Below, one piece after another: positions 22,914 to 35,289 of a DNA stretch of 64,000 nucleotides. The notes beneath the pieces were generated by a model, which did no database searches, was not told the origin of the DNA, and saw only the letters and a list, made by a program, of their open reading frames with translations. A program made the translations under genes and the position numbers. Positions within the stretch are counted from its first letter, which is position 1, and each line of letters begins with the position of its first letter. Origin of the DNA: Torreya grandis (Eukaryota; Streptophyta; Pinopsida; Cupressales; Taxaceae); contig JARHVA010000158.1 of NCBI GenBank assembly GCA_037957365.1, forward strand, positions 1,114,501 to 1,178,500, in the 5' to 3' direction.

Positions 22914-24794
22914 TGCAATCTAAGAAAAATATTTCTACCTATCTTAGAATAAGTGATAGATTAAGTGGTAAACCAGTTGAGCCTGCTTAAATCTATTTTG
23001 ATAAGGAACATAACATGGATAAGAATAATATTATATCATAACCTTCAAATTTTAATGAGAAATCATAATAGCTAGAGGTGCATGGTAATACTTTAGAGCA
23101 TGTGTTGTATGACCAAGATAAAATTTGTCATCAAGATGAGCACCAAGATTTTATTCAATATTTAGATAATGGATAACCATAAGTTAATAAAGTTCAAATT
23201 AACAATGACTTTAGAAAATAAATTTGAAATCAATTCAAGATCATCATACTATTTTTCAAAAACTTTTGGGCATAAAAAGTGCAAGCATGGCACAAACATT
23301 TGTGACTTCTAATCCTATACATTCAATGGATATAAATTTTGTTCCATTTTTAATATGGGTAAAATCCAAGGGATTCAATAGATTGATATTACAATTCCTA
23401 CTCATTCATTAGGAACACCACCTTTGGTTATCACATATTCTTATTCTCTTTATTTGCTATCCCTTATGCATGATAGTATCTCTTTGAAAATAAAGGTGTT
23501 ACCTTTGGAGCAATGTGATTCAAAATCTAATCAGTAACTTGATTCTCATACTTTATTACATATTACATTAACAAATCACATAAAATCATATCCTTTACCA
23601 ACTAGTTTTGTGGCACCTAAGATTCCACTAAATGATGGAAAAGGTGATCTCAAATAGCATTTGAGGGCCATCCACAAAAAATGTTTGGACCATATGTCTA
23701 ATGATAGGTTATTGACAAAATTTATTTCTAAGATTTATAAATGAATATGATTTACAATGGTTCTATGACTAACCAAACCAATCATTCCATGTGTTAAATC
23801 CCCTGGTTGATATGTTTATAGCACATATCCCAACCAATATCAATGAGAATATTTCATATGCTTATATTTCCCAACTCAAATAGAAATATCATGAGCCTAT
23901 AATATAATATATATTAAGGTACATTATGATGCTATCTAATATGAAAAATCCTAAGTCAAAAAATGAATTATAGGATATATTCAAAGAGAGCTTGCTTCGA
24001 CCCCTACATGAGTCTGTCATGTTTAATAAGTTTCTCTTATTCATTGGTTTGTGTCATATAGTTAACAGGAAGTAAAATTATTGGAAATGGATAAGATTAA
24101 GTATGAAACCAATCTAAACTCTAATACAAATAATTAAATTAAAAAACCTTACAATGTGAGACAAAATGATAATAATAATGATCAAAAGGAAATCGTACAT
24201 GTAATTTTATAACTAGATCTATGCATTTTATCATCATCGCCTCCCACAAGATAGTTTACCAATCTATCAAAAGATCCATATAATGTCCTCAAAATTATAT
24301 TAGAATGCAAAATCATATCTCTCCCTCTCATTAAATAGGTTGATGTGAGTAAGCATATTCCAAATGTATTTAACCATAATTACTTTTATGATTTTCATAG
24401 AGCACCAAGGCACACTACTAATAGGTGTATTAGTTTAAAACACAAGATTCAGGACTTGATAGATGTAAACATCATTTATGTGGTAACTCCTATAGATATT
24501 TCAAAGGCACAACCAAGTGAAATCAAATCAATAAAAATATTAAGTGACCATTTTCCTATGTATATAGATAATGAGACCATAGATACATTAGGAGTATATT
24601 ACAAATATAATGCACACCCTCCCCCATTATATTATCATACTCCTAGAGAAGCACACCATCCCTTACACGAAATCATTGGTACCTATCATAATTCAATGCC
24701 ATCAAGGCCACTCATCAGATTCACGCAACATGAAATTATTGATGATGACTTGGATTTTAACTCTTTTTTCAATCAATCTCACATTGATCACTAG
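22914..24794 (+). pseudogene. Tat-like gag remnant with the gag-protease linker
   Basis: The frame opens with an ATG at 22914 (M-Q-S-K-K-N-I-S) and is readable past several TAA/TAG stops. A gag core signature lies near 23596-23670: 'FVAPKIPLNDGKGDLK', a stop, then 'HLRA'. Frame changes follow. The open stretch 24345-24794 (149 codons) contains the Tat-lineage linker 'YFYDFHRAPRHTTNRCISLKHKIQDLID' pattern, in which a zinc-knuckle-like C..H...GH.T..C is partly lost (the first Cys is Tyr). The intact protein would package element RNA into virus-like particles in the cytoplasm. Key zinc ligands and the reading frame are broken. Confidence 0.65.
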
Positions 24795-24799
24795 CCTAT

Positions 24800-25150
24800 T
24801 CAAAGTGTCATGGTTTATAATGGTTCAAGTGTGAATATGTTCACAAACACACTTATATATCATCTTAGATATAAATATAAGTATTTTATTCCCATGAAAA
24901 TGGTAATAAAAGGATTCAATGGTCATAGTCAAATATCCATTGTTGATATTATGATATCATTATAGGTTGGTCTAGCACATGTGTCCACTATATTTATAAT
25001 AGTAACCAATGCAAGGGTTTTTCATATGTTACTAGGGCACCCTTGGATTTATAATATTTGTGTGATTCCTTCCATATTTCACAGGTGTTTAAAGTATATA
25101 TATGCTAATGAATTCATCATAATTTGGGGTATCTCTTCTGAATAATCCTT
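24800..25150 (+). pseudogene. Aspartic protease-like domain, active-site Asp replaced
   Basis: The frame continues from the linker as 'VMVYNGSSVNMFTNTLIYHL', then a strand rich in V/I, and 'HMLLGHPWIYNICVIPSIFHRCLKY'. This matches the layout of Tat-lineage retropepsins (D-N-G-S-S-x-N-V ... L-L-G-R-P-W-I-H ... P-S-x-L-H-Q), which cut the polyprotein. The catalytic Asp codon is TAT (Tyr), one change from GAT, so the enzyme would be dead. One TAG interrupts the frame near 24964. Confidence 0.6.
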
Positions 25151-25825
25151 AAAATAGAAAGATATGGTTCCTATACATTAGAATTTAGTTGAGCTACCTA
25201 AAATGGTTTAACTTACTCAAAATGTTCAGAATCAATTATCTACCCTTCCAAAGAAGCCTATCCTTGAAAGGTCACTTTAGCAGAGATTTTTAACATGTTT
25301 TAGATAGCCTCTCTCTACTATTGCACAATTGATATTACAAGGCACTAAAGGTGATTCACATAGAGCACCAACTCAAATTTCATACACTCCATAATGGGTT
25401 TAAAAAAATCATAGAATTCATCATGCTCAACAACATGCACATTGGTTTCCACTTCCTTAAACATGTCATGACATAAATTCAAAATGAAATTATTACTATA
25501 TAGGATGATGATGTAGAAGTCACACACATAAACCTTAAAACCAAAGCTAGGGCATTCAAAAATTATACTATGCCATCATATCACCATATGGAGAGTTAAT
25601 AACAAAAGGTGGGGGGAAACTTACACTTCAAGTTATTTTGAAGCCATTGGTTCTAAAAACTACCAAGGCATGATGAATTCCAATTTATTATCAATATTTC
25701 AGTCCACAGTCAAGAATAACATGTAAGGCAATAGGGATAGACTAGAGTAGGCATCCCATTTAGAGGTCTAGAGCATTAAAAAGGTATGGAGGAAATTATG
25801 TAGGGGTAACTTAATAAATTAATGC
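25151..25825 (+). other. Non-readable stretch between protease and the unknown frame
   Basis: All three forward frames carry frequent stops. Short pieces may be the tail of the protease-linked protein, but I see no RT fingers, palm or F/Y-x-D-D motif. This is where pol should begin in a Tat element, so a deletion or replacement is likely. Confidence 0.35.
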
Positions 25826-26956
25826 AAAGGGTCAAAGGTCATTATGTATACATATCAAAGGAATTTGTGGTAGTATGTAATAAGAGAATAGTGGAAATAA
25901 GAGGCATAATAATTTATATAACTAAGGATTTGATAGGTCAAGTAATGGGAATGTATTGTGAAGGGGTTAAAGCCTTTAAACACTAGTCAAAGAAGCTAGA
26001 ACTCAAGCATAGGTTTTTTAGAACCATTGAGCTCATCAAAACTACCAAAAAGGGTTTCCCACACATAGACCTTCCATGATATTAGTAAGAAGTATGTTTG
26101 TAGATTATGAAGTATATCAGCCTTGAAGGTAAGTATACTCCCAAATTTTTGAATCATTTCCTTATACTAAACCACTTCAAAGGTTTCAAAATTAGCCTAT
26201 CTTATTTCCTTCTTAAATCTCTAGAGTGTATAACACTTGCATTCCAAATCAATGAAACCAATACCATCATTCACCAAGGCCTCATTCTCTTGTTGGTAAA
26301 ACATGGTGAGACCATTTTCAATAAGGAAGTCCCTCTAAGAGGGTCTTACATGAAGGAGGACTCCCCTGAGGAAGACCCTACCTCAAGATCCCACCACCTA
26401 TTTCCCAACCTTTCCCTCATAATCCCCATATCCAAGATATTTATGAGGTATATCCCCATAAAACTCATTATTATCAAGCCTAAATCCCTTTTGATGGAGG
26501 AAGGGAACTCTACAGAGGTAAAGGGTAAAGGTAATCCTCCCTTGTTGGAGGTGATACGAATCAACAAGAAACAACTGAAAGAGTTTAAAATAAAATTACA
26601 TGAGATAGGGATGGGTTTGGTAGGATTGATTCAAGAGTGGAATACCATTAATAAGGAGGCCTCCAAAATTATTTAATCCTTTTCACACTTGGCCAAGGCT
26701 AAAGGCACTCCCCAAAACAAGGTCACCGAGTTGGTAGAGGTTATTTCCACAAAGATACCCTTAAAATCCACCTCTAAGAAGACACCAGAGAAGGAACATC
26801 CATGGAATAAACCTATGATGATAATGTTAAAAGAGGATGTTGAAGGTCCAATTAATAAAATTTGGACTAGAATCACCAAGAATAGATTGATTGAGTAGGT
26901 GAAGGAGACTGAGGCTATTAAGGTACACACTAAGGGATCCTCCCTCTTGGAGTAAT
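25826..26956 (+). pseudogene. Unrecognised ~377-codon frame carried by the gag-protease element
   Basis: One frame runs from about 25826 to TAA 26954. It has an early TAG (about 25996), a cluster of four stops near 26077-26106, then 189 open codons (26107-26673) and a further 73 after one TAA. The N-terminal part has 'RGIIIYITKDLIGQVMGMYCEG'. The middle has 'MKYISLEGKYTPKFLNHFLILNHFKG', a helix-rich block ending 'HQGLILLL'. The C-terminal part is Lys/Glu-rich and probably coiled coil ('KKQLKEFKIKLHEIG'). It is not gag, protease, RT, RNase H or integrase. From memory the middle block resembles proteins annotated as hypothetical in repeat-rich plant genomes, possibly mobile-element derived; this is unverified. 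Its place downstream of protease and upstream of the 3' LTR suggests capture by the element. Confidence 0.5.
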
Positions 26957-29589
26957 TTATCCTTTTAATTTCTATGTTTTTGTCCTTTGCTAAGATAACT
27001 AGCTTTTTGTTGTGATACTCTAGTTTTTGGCTCTCAACCCATGGGGCTTGTTTTAATTTATCTGACTTTGCTTATAATTTGGTTCATGGTCCTATAAAAC
27101 CAGGTATTTTACCTAATCAAATAAAAAACAACATGCACAATATGCTAAAAATAATTATCATTGTAGTAGCTTTTATATTACAAATAAAAATTAGTATTCA
27201 AATTCAAAATTCAACTTAGTTTAGTCATAATAGTATAACATTTTCCATTCATGAAAGGTCACCCTTTCGTTACTACATGTAAGACCTATTGATTATGATT
27301 CCCTTGTAGGACTCATAAATTATTATTCTTATTTATACTTCTTAGATTATTATGAAAATATAAAAAAAAAGTTAGATATTATATAAAATTAAAAAATTTG
27401 GACTTATGCATGATTCATATAATTTATTTGCATAAGTTAATTTATACTCAATATTTCTCTACATATCCAATTTATATCAAATATGCTTCACAAGTGTATA
27501 TGATTTAATTCATAACATATAAGTTTCCATTTATAGACATAGTTTTAGGTCATTTAATTATCTCATACTCAAAAATTGAAACATACAAAAGTGCTTTGCC
27601 TAAAAAGTAGTGCACTACATTATTTTTTGATTCAGTTAGACTCATCCCAGTGAACAGGGGCTAACAATTCTCAAATACAAAAAAATCAAAGTCCTCATAT
27701 ATAATTTTTATATCTCATCAAGTTCATATGGGGCATCTTTTTAAACATGTTCTATTATTATTTGGCTATCCCTTATTGTTTATATCTAAGTTCCTTACTA
27801 TGCACAAAATCTATTGATATTGCACACATACTTACACATTGATATCTTATTGTCTACCTAATGTTTTTTCTATACCGATGTTACGAATTTCTTGTGTTGA
27901 TCAATTCCATTTACTCTTACATGTTTTGCATGTTTTTTTAATTTCTTGTTTGTATTCACGATTTGGATTTTAGACATTTGAGCATGTCCTTGTGTGTGGC
28001 TCTAATATTTATTAAATGTTTATATGTGTGTGATTGAAATTTGAATGTGTCCCTTGTATATGTCTCATTGGCCTTTTATTGTGTGATTTTTGTGTTTTAT
28101 GTGTGTGTGTGTGTGTGTGTCATGGCCATGACACTTGTTTTCTCTTATTTTCTCACTTTTTGATTCCATGATGGATATCATGAATCTTTCCCATTTTATG
28201 ATGCCATGATCAATATCATGCATCCCTCCCTAAGTAGCTATATTCAAATTTTAGTACTCAGTTTTGATCAATATATCACTACATGATTAATTTTTAACAT
28301 CTATTTTAATAATGTCACTATGTATGCTTATATTTATACATGCATATGATATCACTATTTTTATCAGTTTATAAATGATTATATCATGATCTTCATGACT
28401 ATAATTGCTTCTTAGATTACATATTTTCAAAACATATCTTGTGTAAATTTTTATTTTGAGCTAATTAATTAGGAAGGATTCACAACTCACCTTAAAAAAT
28501 GGGGCATACACTATGGCTTGTCTTAGAGAATAAATTGTACTAGTTTACAAAATAATTAGAAATCAACATGCCATACATAGTTTATCATGATTCATACCCA
28601 AAAAACACCTAGAAATTAGTTTTGGATAGTAACACTCCATGTGGACAAGGACATAGGTTGTCCATGTCCAAAATATCATGTTATTGTCCCAACATGTAGA
28701 AAATAATTGTTTTTTAGATTTTTTTAGAATCTTAGTCAATTTTAGAATAGTTTGTAATAGGTATGCATAATCATTTTAGAAAAACACTCAGGTTTGTCTC
28801 ATATTTTTTTTAATCAATTTTGGGGAATCATGTACAGTATGTGCTCTAAGTTATCACACATGTTTGATAAAAAAATACTTGATATCACTCAATTTTAGAA
28901 TCTATAAGCACCTAGATATCATATCAGGGTATCTGTGTGTCACATGACCACCTTCTTACCAAAAATTTTCACCAGTTTTATAGATGGAGTGGAAATACTT
29001 TTCATTATCTATTTTATATACACCAAACTAAAATAATATTATATTTTAAACCATTTTTTCACCAGAAATGAGCCTTATTCCATTTGTAATGGTTGGTTTA
29101 ATTTTTTTCACTAGTTTTGCACTAGAACAATCTCTTAGAATTCATATATGGATTCCTAACTACTATACCTACCTTAATTTGTGAAATAATTAATTCAAGG
29201 CCAAAAATAATTTCTAACACACTCTCTTTTCAATGAAGATTTGGGCATGCATAGTCTAATCCAAGTTCATCAACAAAGAATAAATCTCTAAGAGTCCCAC
29301 CCTTTCTAGTCACTAATTTTTCATGAGAAAACATAGCGGATTGAATGCCAATCAGGTGAATTAATTATTTATTTTTACATATATAATTAATCTTGTCTTT
29401 ACTTATTGATTTTGATCTTAAGTAAGGACTAATTTTATACATTTTTCATTTTCAATTTTTACATGTATCATAGTTCAGTGTTGTGGCCTAAAATCAAGAC
29501 TGATCTTTGTACGTATGTTTAGGTATGCATTTTCCTTTTACTCTAGTAATTTTGATTTTTATTCATTAATATAATATTTTTAAAAAAAA
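26957..29589 (+). other. Non-coding 3' interior of the gag-protease element
   Basis: AT-rich, with no frame above chance. It holds a (GT)10 run at 28101-28120 and repeated ATCATG/CATGAT words around 28165-28225. Near 28950 the phrase 'CACATGACCACCTTCTTACC' resembles interior sequence of the short-LTR elements (near 40555 and 46115), hinting at a further small insertion that I cannot delimit. Confidence 0.4.
28101..28120 (+). repeat. (GT)10 microsatellite
   Basis: Ten perfect GT units within GT-rich surroundings (28010-28120). Confidence 0.95.
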
Positions 29590-30824
29590 TTTAAACACAT
29601 AAATTAATATTTATCTCTAAAATAATGTACTTGTAACTACTCCTTATACATAACTCATGCCTCATCCCACGATCCTTGACTACCATTCATTCACTTCTAT
29701 GCAAACATCCCTTTTCTTCAAGAAACTAATGATCTCAAAATATTCCTACTCCACATTAAAAAAAATATTAAACTCACATTCAAATTGATCCATACTTCTA
29801 GTTTATTTATCTCTACTCTTCGGAGAAGGATACCCCATTTAGACTATCTTTCTCCTTGGTTTTATCCAATTCTTCCAATCATGTCCTCCCACTAAATGAA
29901 AACTATCTTATAAAATTCAAACTCATATAATGGGCCATCCCACTTATTTATCAAAACCCATCTAAATTAATTCCTAATTGATCACTATAAATCCACATTT
30001 TCAATCCATTTTTCACCAAGAGGCTCATATGATGAAAAAGTAAATACACATTAAGAGAAAAGCACCTATTTTCCAATACATAGTTTGCACAACTCTAATA
30101 TACATAAACTAAGTTAGCATACACCTCCAAGGTCACAAGTCATCATTGAAATAATTAATCACACCAAGAAATCACCAATATTTATAATTTTTCATTAGTC
30201 TTTCACACACACCACCATAGCATGAGATAACTACATGGAGTTTGATCCCTTGTCAAAGTATCAATATGTAGGCAATGCTCAATATAGGGAGCATTGAGTT
30301 CTAGCATAACTTCAACCACTAGCCCATTTTTCCATTTTATGTTTTTTATCATTTGTGGTAAAATTGATCTATGGTTACAAATGAAGAAGAAGTCATGTAG
30401 TAGTTTTTGTGATAGATCGAGAGCTCCCACATAGTTAAATATAAATTATAAGCCAAACTAACTTTCTAAATTAGTCACAAAGAGAAAACCCTCACAATAC
30501 ATTAGTGTGCCCTAAGGATACCAATGCAAGTCCCCCATATCTAATTATAATGGCCTTGTCCTAGATTCAAGTGAAATATTGTTCTTTATTCATAGCATCA
30601 TTAAATAGTCACACAGTCAATTTCACAATTGATTTATAGTAATGCATTATTTTTTTCTAATTAAGTTATTTCCTTTTATCATTTTCCCTTTTTAATATAT
30701 TTTTGAATTTAACAAGTTCCAAATCAATTTGTGCCATTTATTGCATATTTATAGCATTTTGATTTTATGCATTAGTTTGTCTAATTATGATTAATATATC
30801 TTAATTCCAAAATTTTATCAAATA
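29590..30824 (+). repeat. Right LTR of the gag-protease element
   Basis: It matches 21508-22749 from 'TTTAAACACATAAATTAA' (decayed TGTAGACACATAAATTAA) to 'TTTTATCAAATA' (decayed CAAACA). TATA-like CACTATAAATCCACA is at 29983. It is clearly diverged from the left copy. No unambiguous 5-bp target duplication is seen at its outer edge, which fits the recombinant structure on the left. Confidence 0.75.
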
Positions 30825-31743
30825 ATAATAAATGTTGATAAAAAATAAATTAACATATATGTACCTTGACTTACCTTTCCATTGAAATAGAATGCATGAA
30901 TATACCCTTTTGTTATCATGGTGGGTGAAAAATTAGTTGCTTATGGTAAGCCTAATGATATCAGACTATAAGGATGAATGCAATTCAAGCATACATAAAT
31001 GATCATAAAAATGAAATTATATGAATATTTCAAGAAGGATGGGTGCTAAGATGATTCTATTAGCCACAAATTTAAAGGTCATATTAGGTATTGAAGACCC
31101 AAAATATAAATAAGGTAAGATGAAGTAAATGGATTTTGAAAGCCATATAAAAAAAATATTAGGTTTAGATCGCCCAAAGGAAAGTTAATTTAGGATATAG
31201 GATGGGTCAAAACAATGAAAATACAAAGGTTATATTAGGTCCAAATGACCCAAAGGATAAATAATGATATAATGGGACCAAATAGCCATAATGAAAATAA
31301 TATATTAGGTGTAGGTGACCTAAAATATAGGAAATAAAAAACTTGTGATCATAAGCATAACTAAGAGGAATCTAATAAAAAAAATGGCCAAGAGGGCATA
31401 TTTAAAATCCCAAATATTGTTCAAATGGAAATCTTAGTTGACTCCCTAGGTTTTAACATTTGAAATATTTGAATCCTAATAATGTTGTGGTGTTAAATAT
31501 GTATGCAAGAGATGAAGAATAGGAAATAAATAATATGGGGAGACTTAGATATATCTATTTCCATCAAGGAAAGATAATTAAGGGAGGGAAAACTTGTTTC
31601 TACCAAGGATAAAATATATTCTTTACTAGAGACAAGACATTTTAATTTGGTTAGCAAGACCAAGATTTTTTGATGTTGAAAGGTTTAGGAAATATGTTTA
31701 GCTAGTCTAGATATTAGGATAACTATTGAACTATATAGATACA
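30825..31743. other. Flanking repeat DNA with a diverged ~70-bp periodic motif
   Basis: No coding frame. Between about 31075 and 31340 the phrase 'ATATTAGGT.....GACCCAAAGGATA' recurs about four times at roughly 70-bp steps. Its style (short units with AGGT and GACC/ATCC) is like the degenerate arrays at 47540-48010, on the other side of the chromovirus, so both may belong to one older host element split by it. Confidence 0.35.
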
Positions 31744-32173
31744 TGTAATGAAATTACTTAGATAATTCACATCAATGGAATATTTATAATAGAGAAGGAT
31801 TAATATATCACAAAAATTAATATCAGAATAATCATATCCATAATAATAATTAAAAAAGAGAATAATAATTGGTAAATATGACTGAGCCACTTCAAGGGGG
31901 AACCTAAACATAATGAAATAAGAAAAAAAATCCCAAATTTTATATCATTATGCTAAATTATACCTCATATATATACTCTACTCTAATTATGGTTATTCCA
32001 TAGGTCGACCCTACTAACAAAATAAGAGCCTAGATAAATGTGGAAAGATAAGGACAACGGTTATGGAAGCCACAAGTCACCCACATATATCCCTAGACAT
32101 ACTATAGCTTACCATTAAAAATAATATTTTCATTAAAATTAAAAAATATATATGTTTTTTTGTAAATGCTTCA
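31744..32173 (-). repeat. 3' LTR of the chromovirus
   Basis: It matches 43385-43815 (for example 'GGTAAATATGACTGAGCCACTT' near 31872 against 'GGTAAATATGACTAAGCCACTT' near 43512). A minus-strand polypurine tract ATGGGGGGA (32174-32182) abuts it, confirming orientation. The tract also overlaps the end of the chromodomain-coding frame. Confidence 0.8.
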
Positions 32174-32177
32174 TCCC

Positions 32178-32971
32178 CCCATGTTGCATACTCACTAGAC
32201 AGATTCTTCCATTTGATCAAATACTCCTTAATATCTAATTTTCACAACATTTTTGTACATGTCTGAAGTATCTCCTCAGGTTATAAAATGACTGTCCCTT
32301 CCTTATATAGTTTAGGTAAATTAATTTATGCATATAATTTTTTTACAATTACCTTCTTCAAAAAAATATATATATAGATGGATGCAGGTAAATTGGGGTA
32401 ACTCTAGATTGTATGCTATACTGCCAATTTTTTATAGGATCTAATAAGGTCCATAATACTTAGGAGATTATTTTATCATTTTTTTACTTTATTACATTTA
32501 ATTAAATGGTTTTATGTATACAAATACCCAATATCCCACTTAAAAATACCTCTCTCTATGGTCTTTCTCTAATTTTTGCTTCATTTAATTATGTGTTGTT
32601 AAATTATCTTTGAGACTAGCTAGTACCTCTTGCTAGTTTTGAATGTGATCTTCCAAATATCAAACCTTTGGTTGGATCTTCAAGGATTAAATTATGGATA
32701 GGAGTGTCTAACCATATAAATATACAAATGGATACATTTTGGAAGAGGTGTGGAAGGAACTGTTATACCACCATTCTACTAGTGGCAACCAATGAACCCA
32801 TCTCTCATGTTTATCTAAAGTAAAATAATAAAGATAAGCCTTGACGTATTTTTTGAATAATTTTATTTTCCCATATTTTTTAGGATCATATAATTAAATA
32901 TGATCCAATTGTGTACATAAACATGAAAATAAATCAATCCAAAAATTACTTGTAAATATTTGATCATAGTC
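32178..32971 (-). pseudogene. Integrase C-terminal half plus chromodomain
   Basis: On the minus strand, 32971-32640 reads as integrase core continuing into 'DQIFTSNFWIDLF', then 'RWVHWLPLVEWWYNSSFHTSSKM', the signature before the gypsy integrase C-terminus. At 32540-32370 comes 'KYYGPY' and 'KIGSIAYNLELP', the G-P-F/Y module. At 32335-32180 'IKEYLIKWKNLSSEYATW' is the core of a chromodomain, whose normal role is to steer integration to marked chromatin. Scattered stops and shifts break the frame. The first half of integrase lies at 37636-37800 beyond the copia insertion. Confidence 0.8.
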
Positions 32972-33103
32972 ACTTACTATGATCTTTAGGGCCCACGCAT
33001 CTTTTGAATTGTATCTAAAAAATCAATAACTATTATACTAGCTAAAAATGGATATGATAAGGACAAAAATGGAATATTTTATGAGCCTATTTTTAATTAC
33101 CAT
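32972..33103. repeat. Left copy of a ~132-bp direct duplication around the copia insertion
   Basis: From 'ACTTACTATGATCTTTAGGG' to 'TTTTTAATTACCAT' this segment is repeated almost unchanged at 37503-37635, on the other side of the copia element. It encodes part of the chromovirus integrase core on the minus strand. Copia integration normally duplicates 5 bp, so 132 bp is anomalous. Confidence 0.9.
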
Positions 33104-33133
33104 GATACCCAACCAAAATATCTGATACCACTT

Positions 33134-34271
33134 TGTTGGGAAATACAGAAGCACACAATTGATTACCATATACAAGTAACTTACATGCAAAAATTAACCA
33201 GAATCACAAGTAACTAGAATTCAGAAATAACACAGAATATGAGAGACAATACACAACTTGTATTAATACTCATCCAAAAAAGAATACAATAAATAAGATG
33301 CCACTTCTTCTCCACACCTCTCAGAGGCTTCCCACACCTCAAGTGTACAATACTTCTTTCCTCAAAGCTCTCTCTCTTACGGTCCCAACACACAACTCAA
33401 ACACAGAGTTGGTGTTCACCTCCAACCAGTCAGTATCCACTACTGCCAGTACTCCAGTGCTCCATGCACTCCACAAGTGCTCCATGCACTCCAAGTAGAT
33501 CTCCCCTAAACTACAACAACCTACAACCCAAACGATCTTACTTATGGAAGGAACTGCCTTGCCTTCCTCTCTTGCTCTATAATCGAGTACACACCGTACT
33601 CCAAGTAGATCCTACCTAATCCTGCTCCCTATTGTTTTACTATCCTCCCTGATCTTGCACACCTACAAATCAATCTAGTTTTGCACACCTGCAAACCTGG
33701 ATCATGCACACACATACACCTACAAATCAATGATCTTACTTACCATGTAGATCTCCTAATGTAGCCATGCACACTTGATGACCAAGATCCTACACCCCTG
33801 AAGAACCCTTCTGATTCTCCAAAACTACCACCCACACTTGGTACTACTATGGAACTAGGAGGAATACCCTTGCTCACCTCACACACAGAAGGAGCTAACT
33901 TTGCTCAACTTGAACTATAACACTTTACAATACAACCCATGAGTCTATTATATAGATCTCATCCAAAAAATAATTAGACATCTAATTACAATAATTAGAT
34001 TCATAGCTTCTAGTCTAAATTTGGCTCTTGACATGCAAACACTTGGTTCATTAACTAACTACCTATAAAACTTGCAGTTCTAAACCACACAAGCGACCGA
34101 CATTGGTCCCTGTCTGCCTGGAGGTGACCGATGTTGGCCGATATCTGACCAACATCGATTGCTCTTCCTATCTAATCTTACTGATGTCGGTGTCTGTGAC
34201 ACTTCAGCAACTCCTTTAGCAACCTCCTTCCCTATTTGCATCAGTGAAGCTTTTAGCTCCATAACCTAACA
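33134..34271 (-). repeat. 3' LTR of the copia element
   Basis: 1138 bp from TGTTGGGAAATAC to ACCTAACA. It carries the palindrome cluster in complement at about 34091-34200 and the short GTGCTCCATGCACTCC repeat near 33450-33500. It is nearly collinear with 36372-37502, with few differences, and related to the solo LTR at 14268. Confidence 0.92.
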
Positions 34272-34599
34272 ATCTCCCACTTGGAGATAAATAATTGCAT
34301 TGTAACTGTACCTATACCCCATCTAATCTATTTTCTGGCTTGTATCCCTTTTTAAGATCAATCCTGAAGACCACCCACCACACAACCTATGGTGTACCTC
34401 CTGTCATCTGAGTACCCTGCCACATCTGAACTTACAAACCCATGTAGTGAAGTCCTGACCCTACATAGCATGAATCCCTACTACTGGTCCCTCTCAGATC
34501 TCTGAGAACCCACTTCCCCGAATTGGCTCCTAACTCTCTGACAGCTCCCACTGCTTGGGAAAACTTAGGTCTATACCAAACCTCATGTGATTTTGGACA

Positions 34600-34995
34600 C
34601 TTAACTGTCCAGCCCTTGGTGTGATCCAGTTCTACATCCTACATATTGAACCTCGCTAACACTTGATTCACATCAGTTCCTATTGGAGACAAAATCAACC
34701 TGTGATCTTCCATGTCTCTCATGCCAAAGAATTTCACTGCTCCAAATTCCTCATGACATGCCACTGAACTAATCTTACCCTTAGCTCAGCAAAACCCTAT
34801 ATGTACAAACTTGCTAGCTAGCATACCATCCACATACAGTAACAAGATAATGTTGCAATCATCATCCACCTGGTAAGACAAACCACAGTAGTTACCCTGA
34901 CATTGACTAAAGCCATGCTTTGTCCTCCACCTATCAAACTTGTACCACTGTCCTGCAGCTTCCTCAAGACCATATGACCTGGCCTTCCATCTCAT
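34600..34995 (-). pseudogene. Copia reverse transcriptase fragment
   Basis: The minus strand reads 'SYGLEEAAGQWYKFD' then 'HGFSQ' and 'NIILLLYVDGMLA', the copia RT motifs Y-G-L-K-Q-A-P-R-x-W and L-L-Y-V-D-D-M. The second catalytic Asp of YVDD is Gly, so it would not polymerise DNA. After a stop the downstream 'EFGAVKFFGM' block (about 34750-34700) of copia RT is readable. RNase H is missing before the polypurine tract. The rest of RT upstream is replaced by unrelated sequence. Confidence 0.75.
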
Positions 34996-35289
34996 GTGTC
35001 CATTCTCTTTATTCTTTAACTAAGGTATCCATTCATCTCTATTCTTTCATACCGGCTAGCAACCCTACCAAATCTCTCACTTGGTTATGCATTCTCTCCA
35101 TGTCATGCTCCCACTGTTTCCTGGATCCTTCCTACTCTACAGTGAGCAATGAGTATAAAGAAGAGGAATAATGAATTTGAGGCTTACTTACCCCTTCGGT
35201 CCTCCATATGGGCATTTGAGACTCCTTAATAGCTTGTTGTCTGCCTAAAATCTGTTACAGTGACTGACCTCAGTCACTACATAGTTTAC

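Larger units (their letters stand above)
21395..30824 (+). mobile_element. Tat-like Ty3/gypsy element with gag-protease and an extra frame, no visible RT
   Basis: LTRs at 21508-22749 and 29590-30824 (about 1.24 kb each) enclose 6.8 kb. The interior shows gag (22914-24300), the Tat-type H..GH..LK.IQDLID linker (about 24390), a protease-like domain (about 24820-25120) and then an unrelated ~377-codon frame (25826-26956). No RT, RNase H or integrase motif is visible. Similarity between the two ends starts about 80-100 bp before each LTR and includes a polypurine tract, so the left LTR is itself preceded by 3'-interior sequence. This is a tandem or recombinant arrangement rather than a simple insertion. 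It was non-autonomous in its present form. Confidence 0.7.

Noticed and set aside
26957..27120. Start of a LINE ORF2 after the unknown frame
   Set aside because: No endonuclease motif or RT follows; all frames close quickly.
33298..33498. 66-codon open frame also found at 36536-36736
   Set aside because: The same position in the two copia LTRs, antisense to the element; repeated because the LTR is repeated, not because it is a gene.
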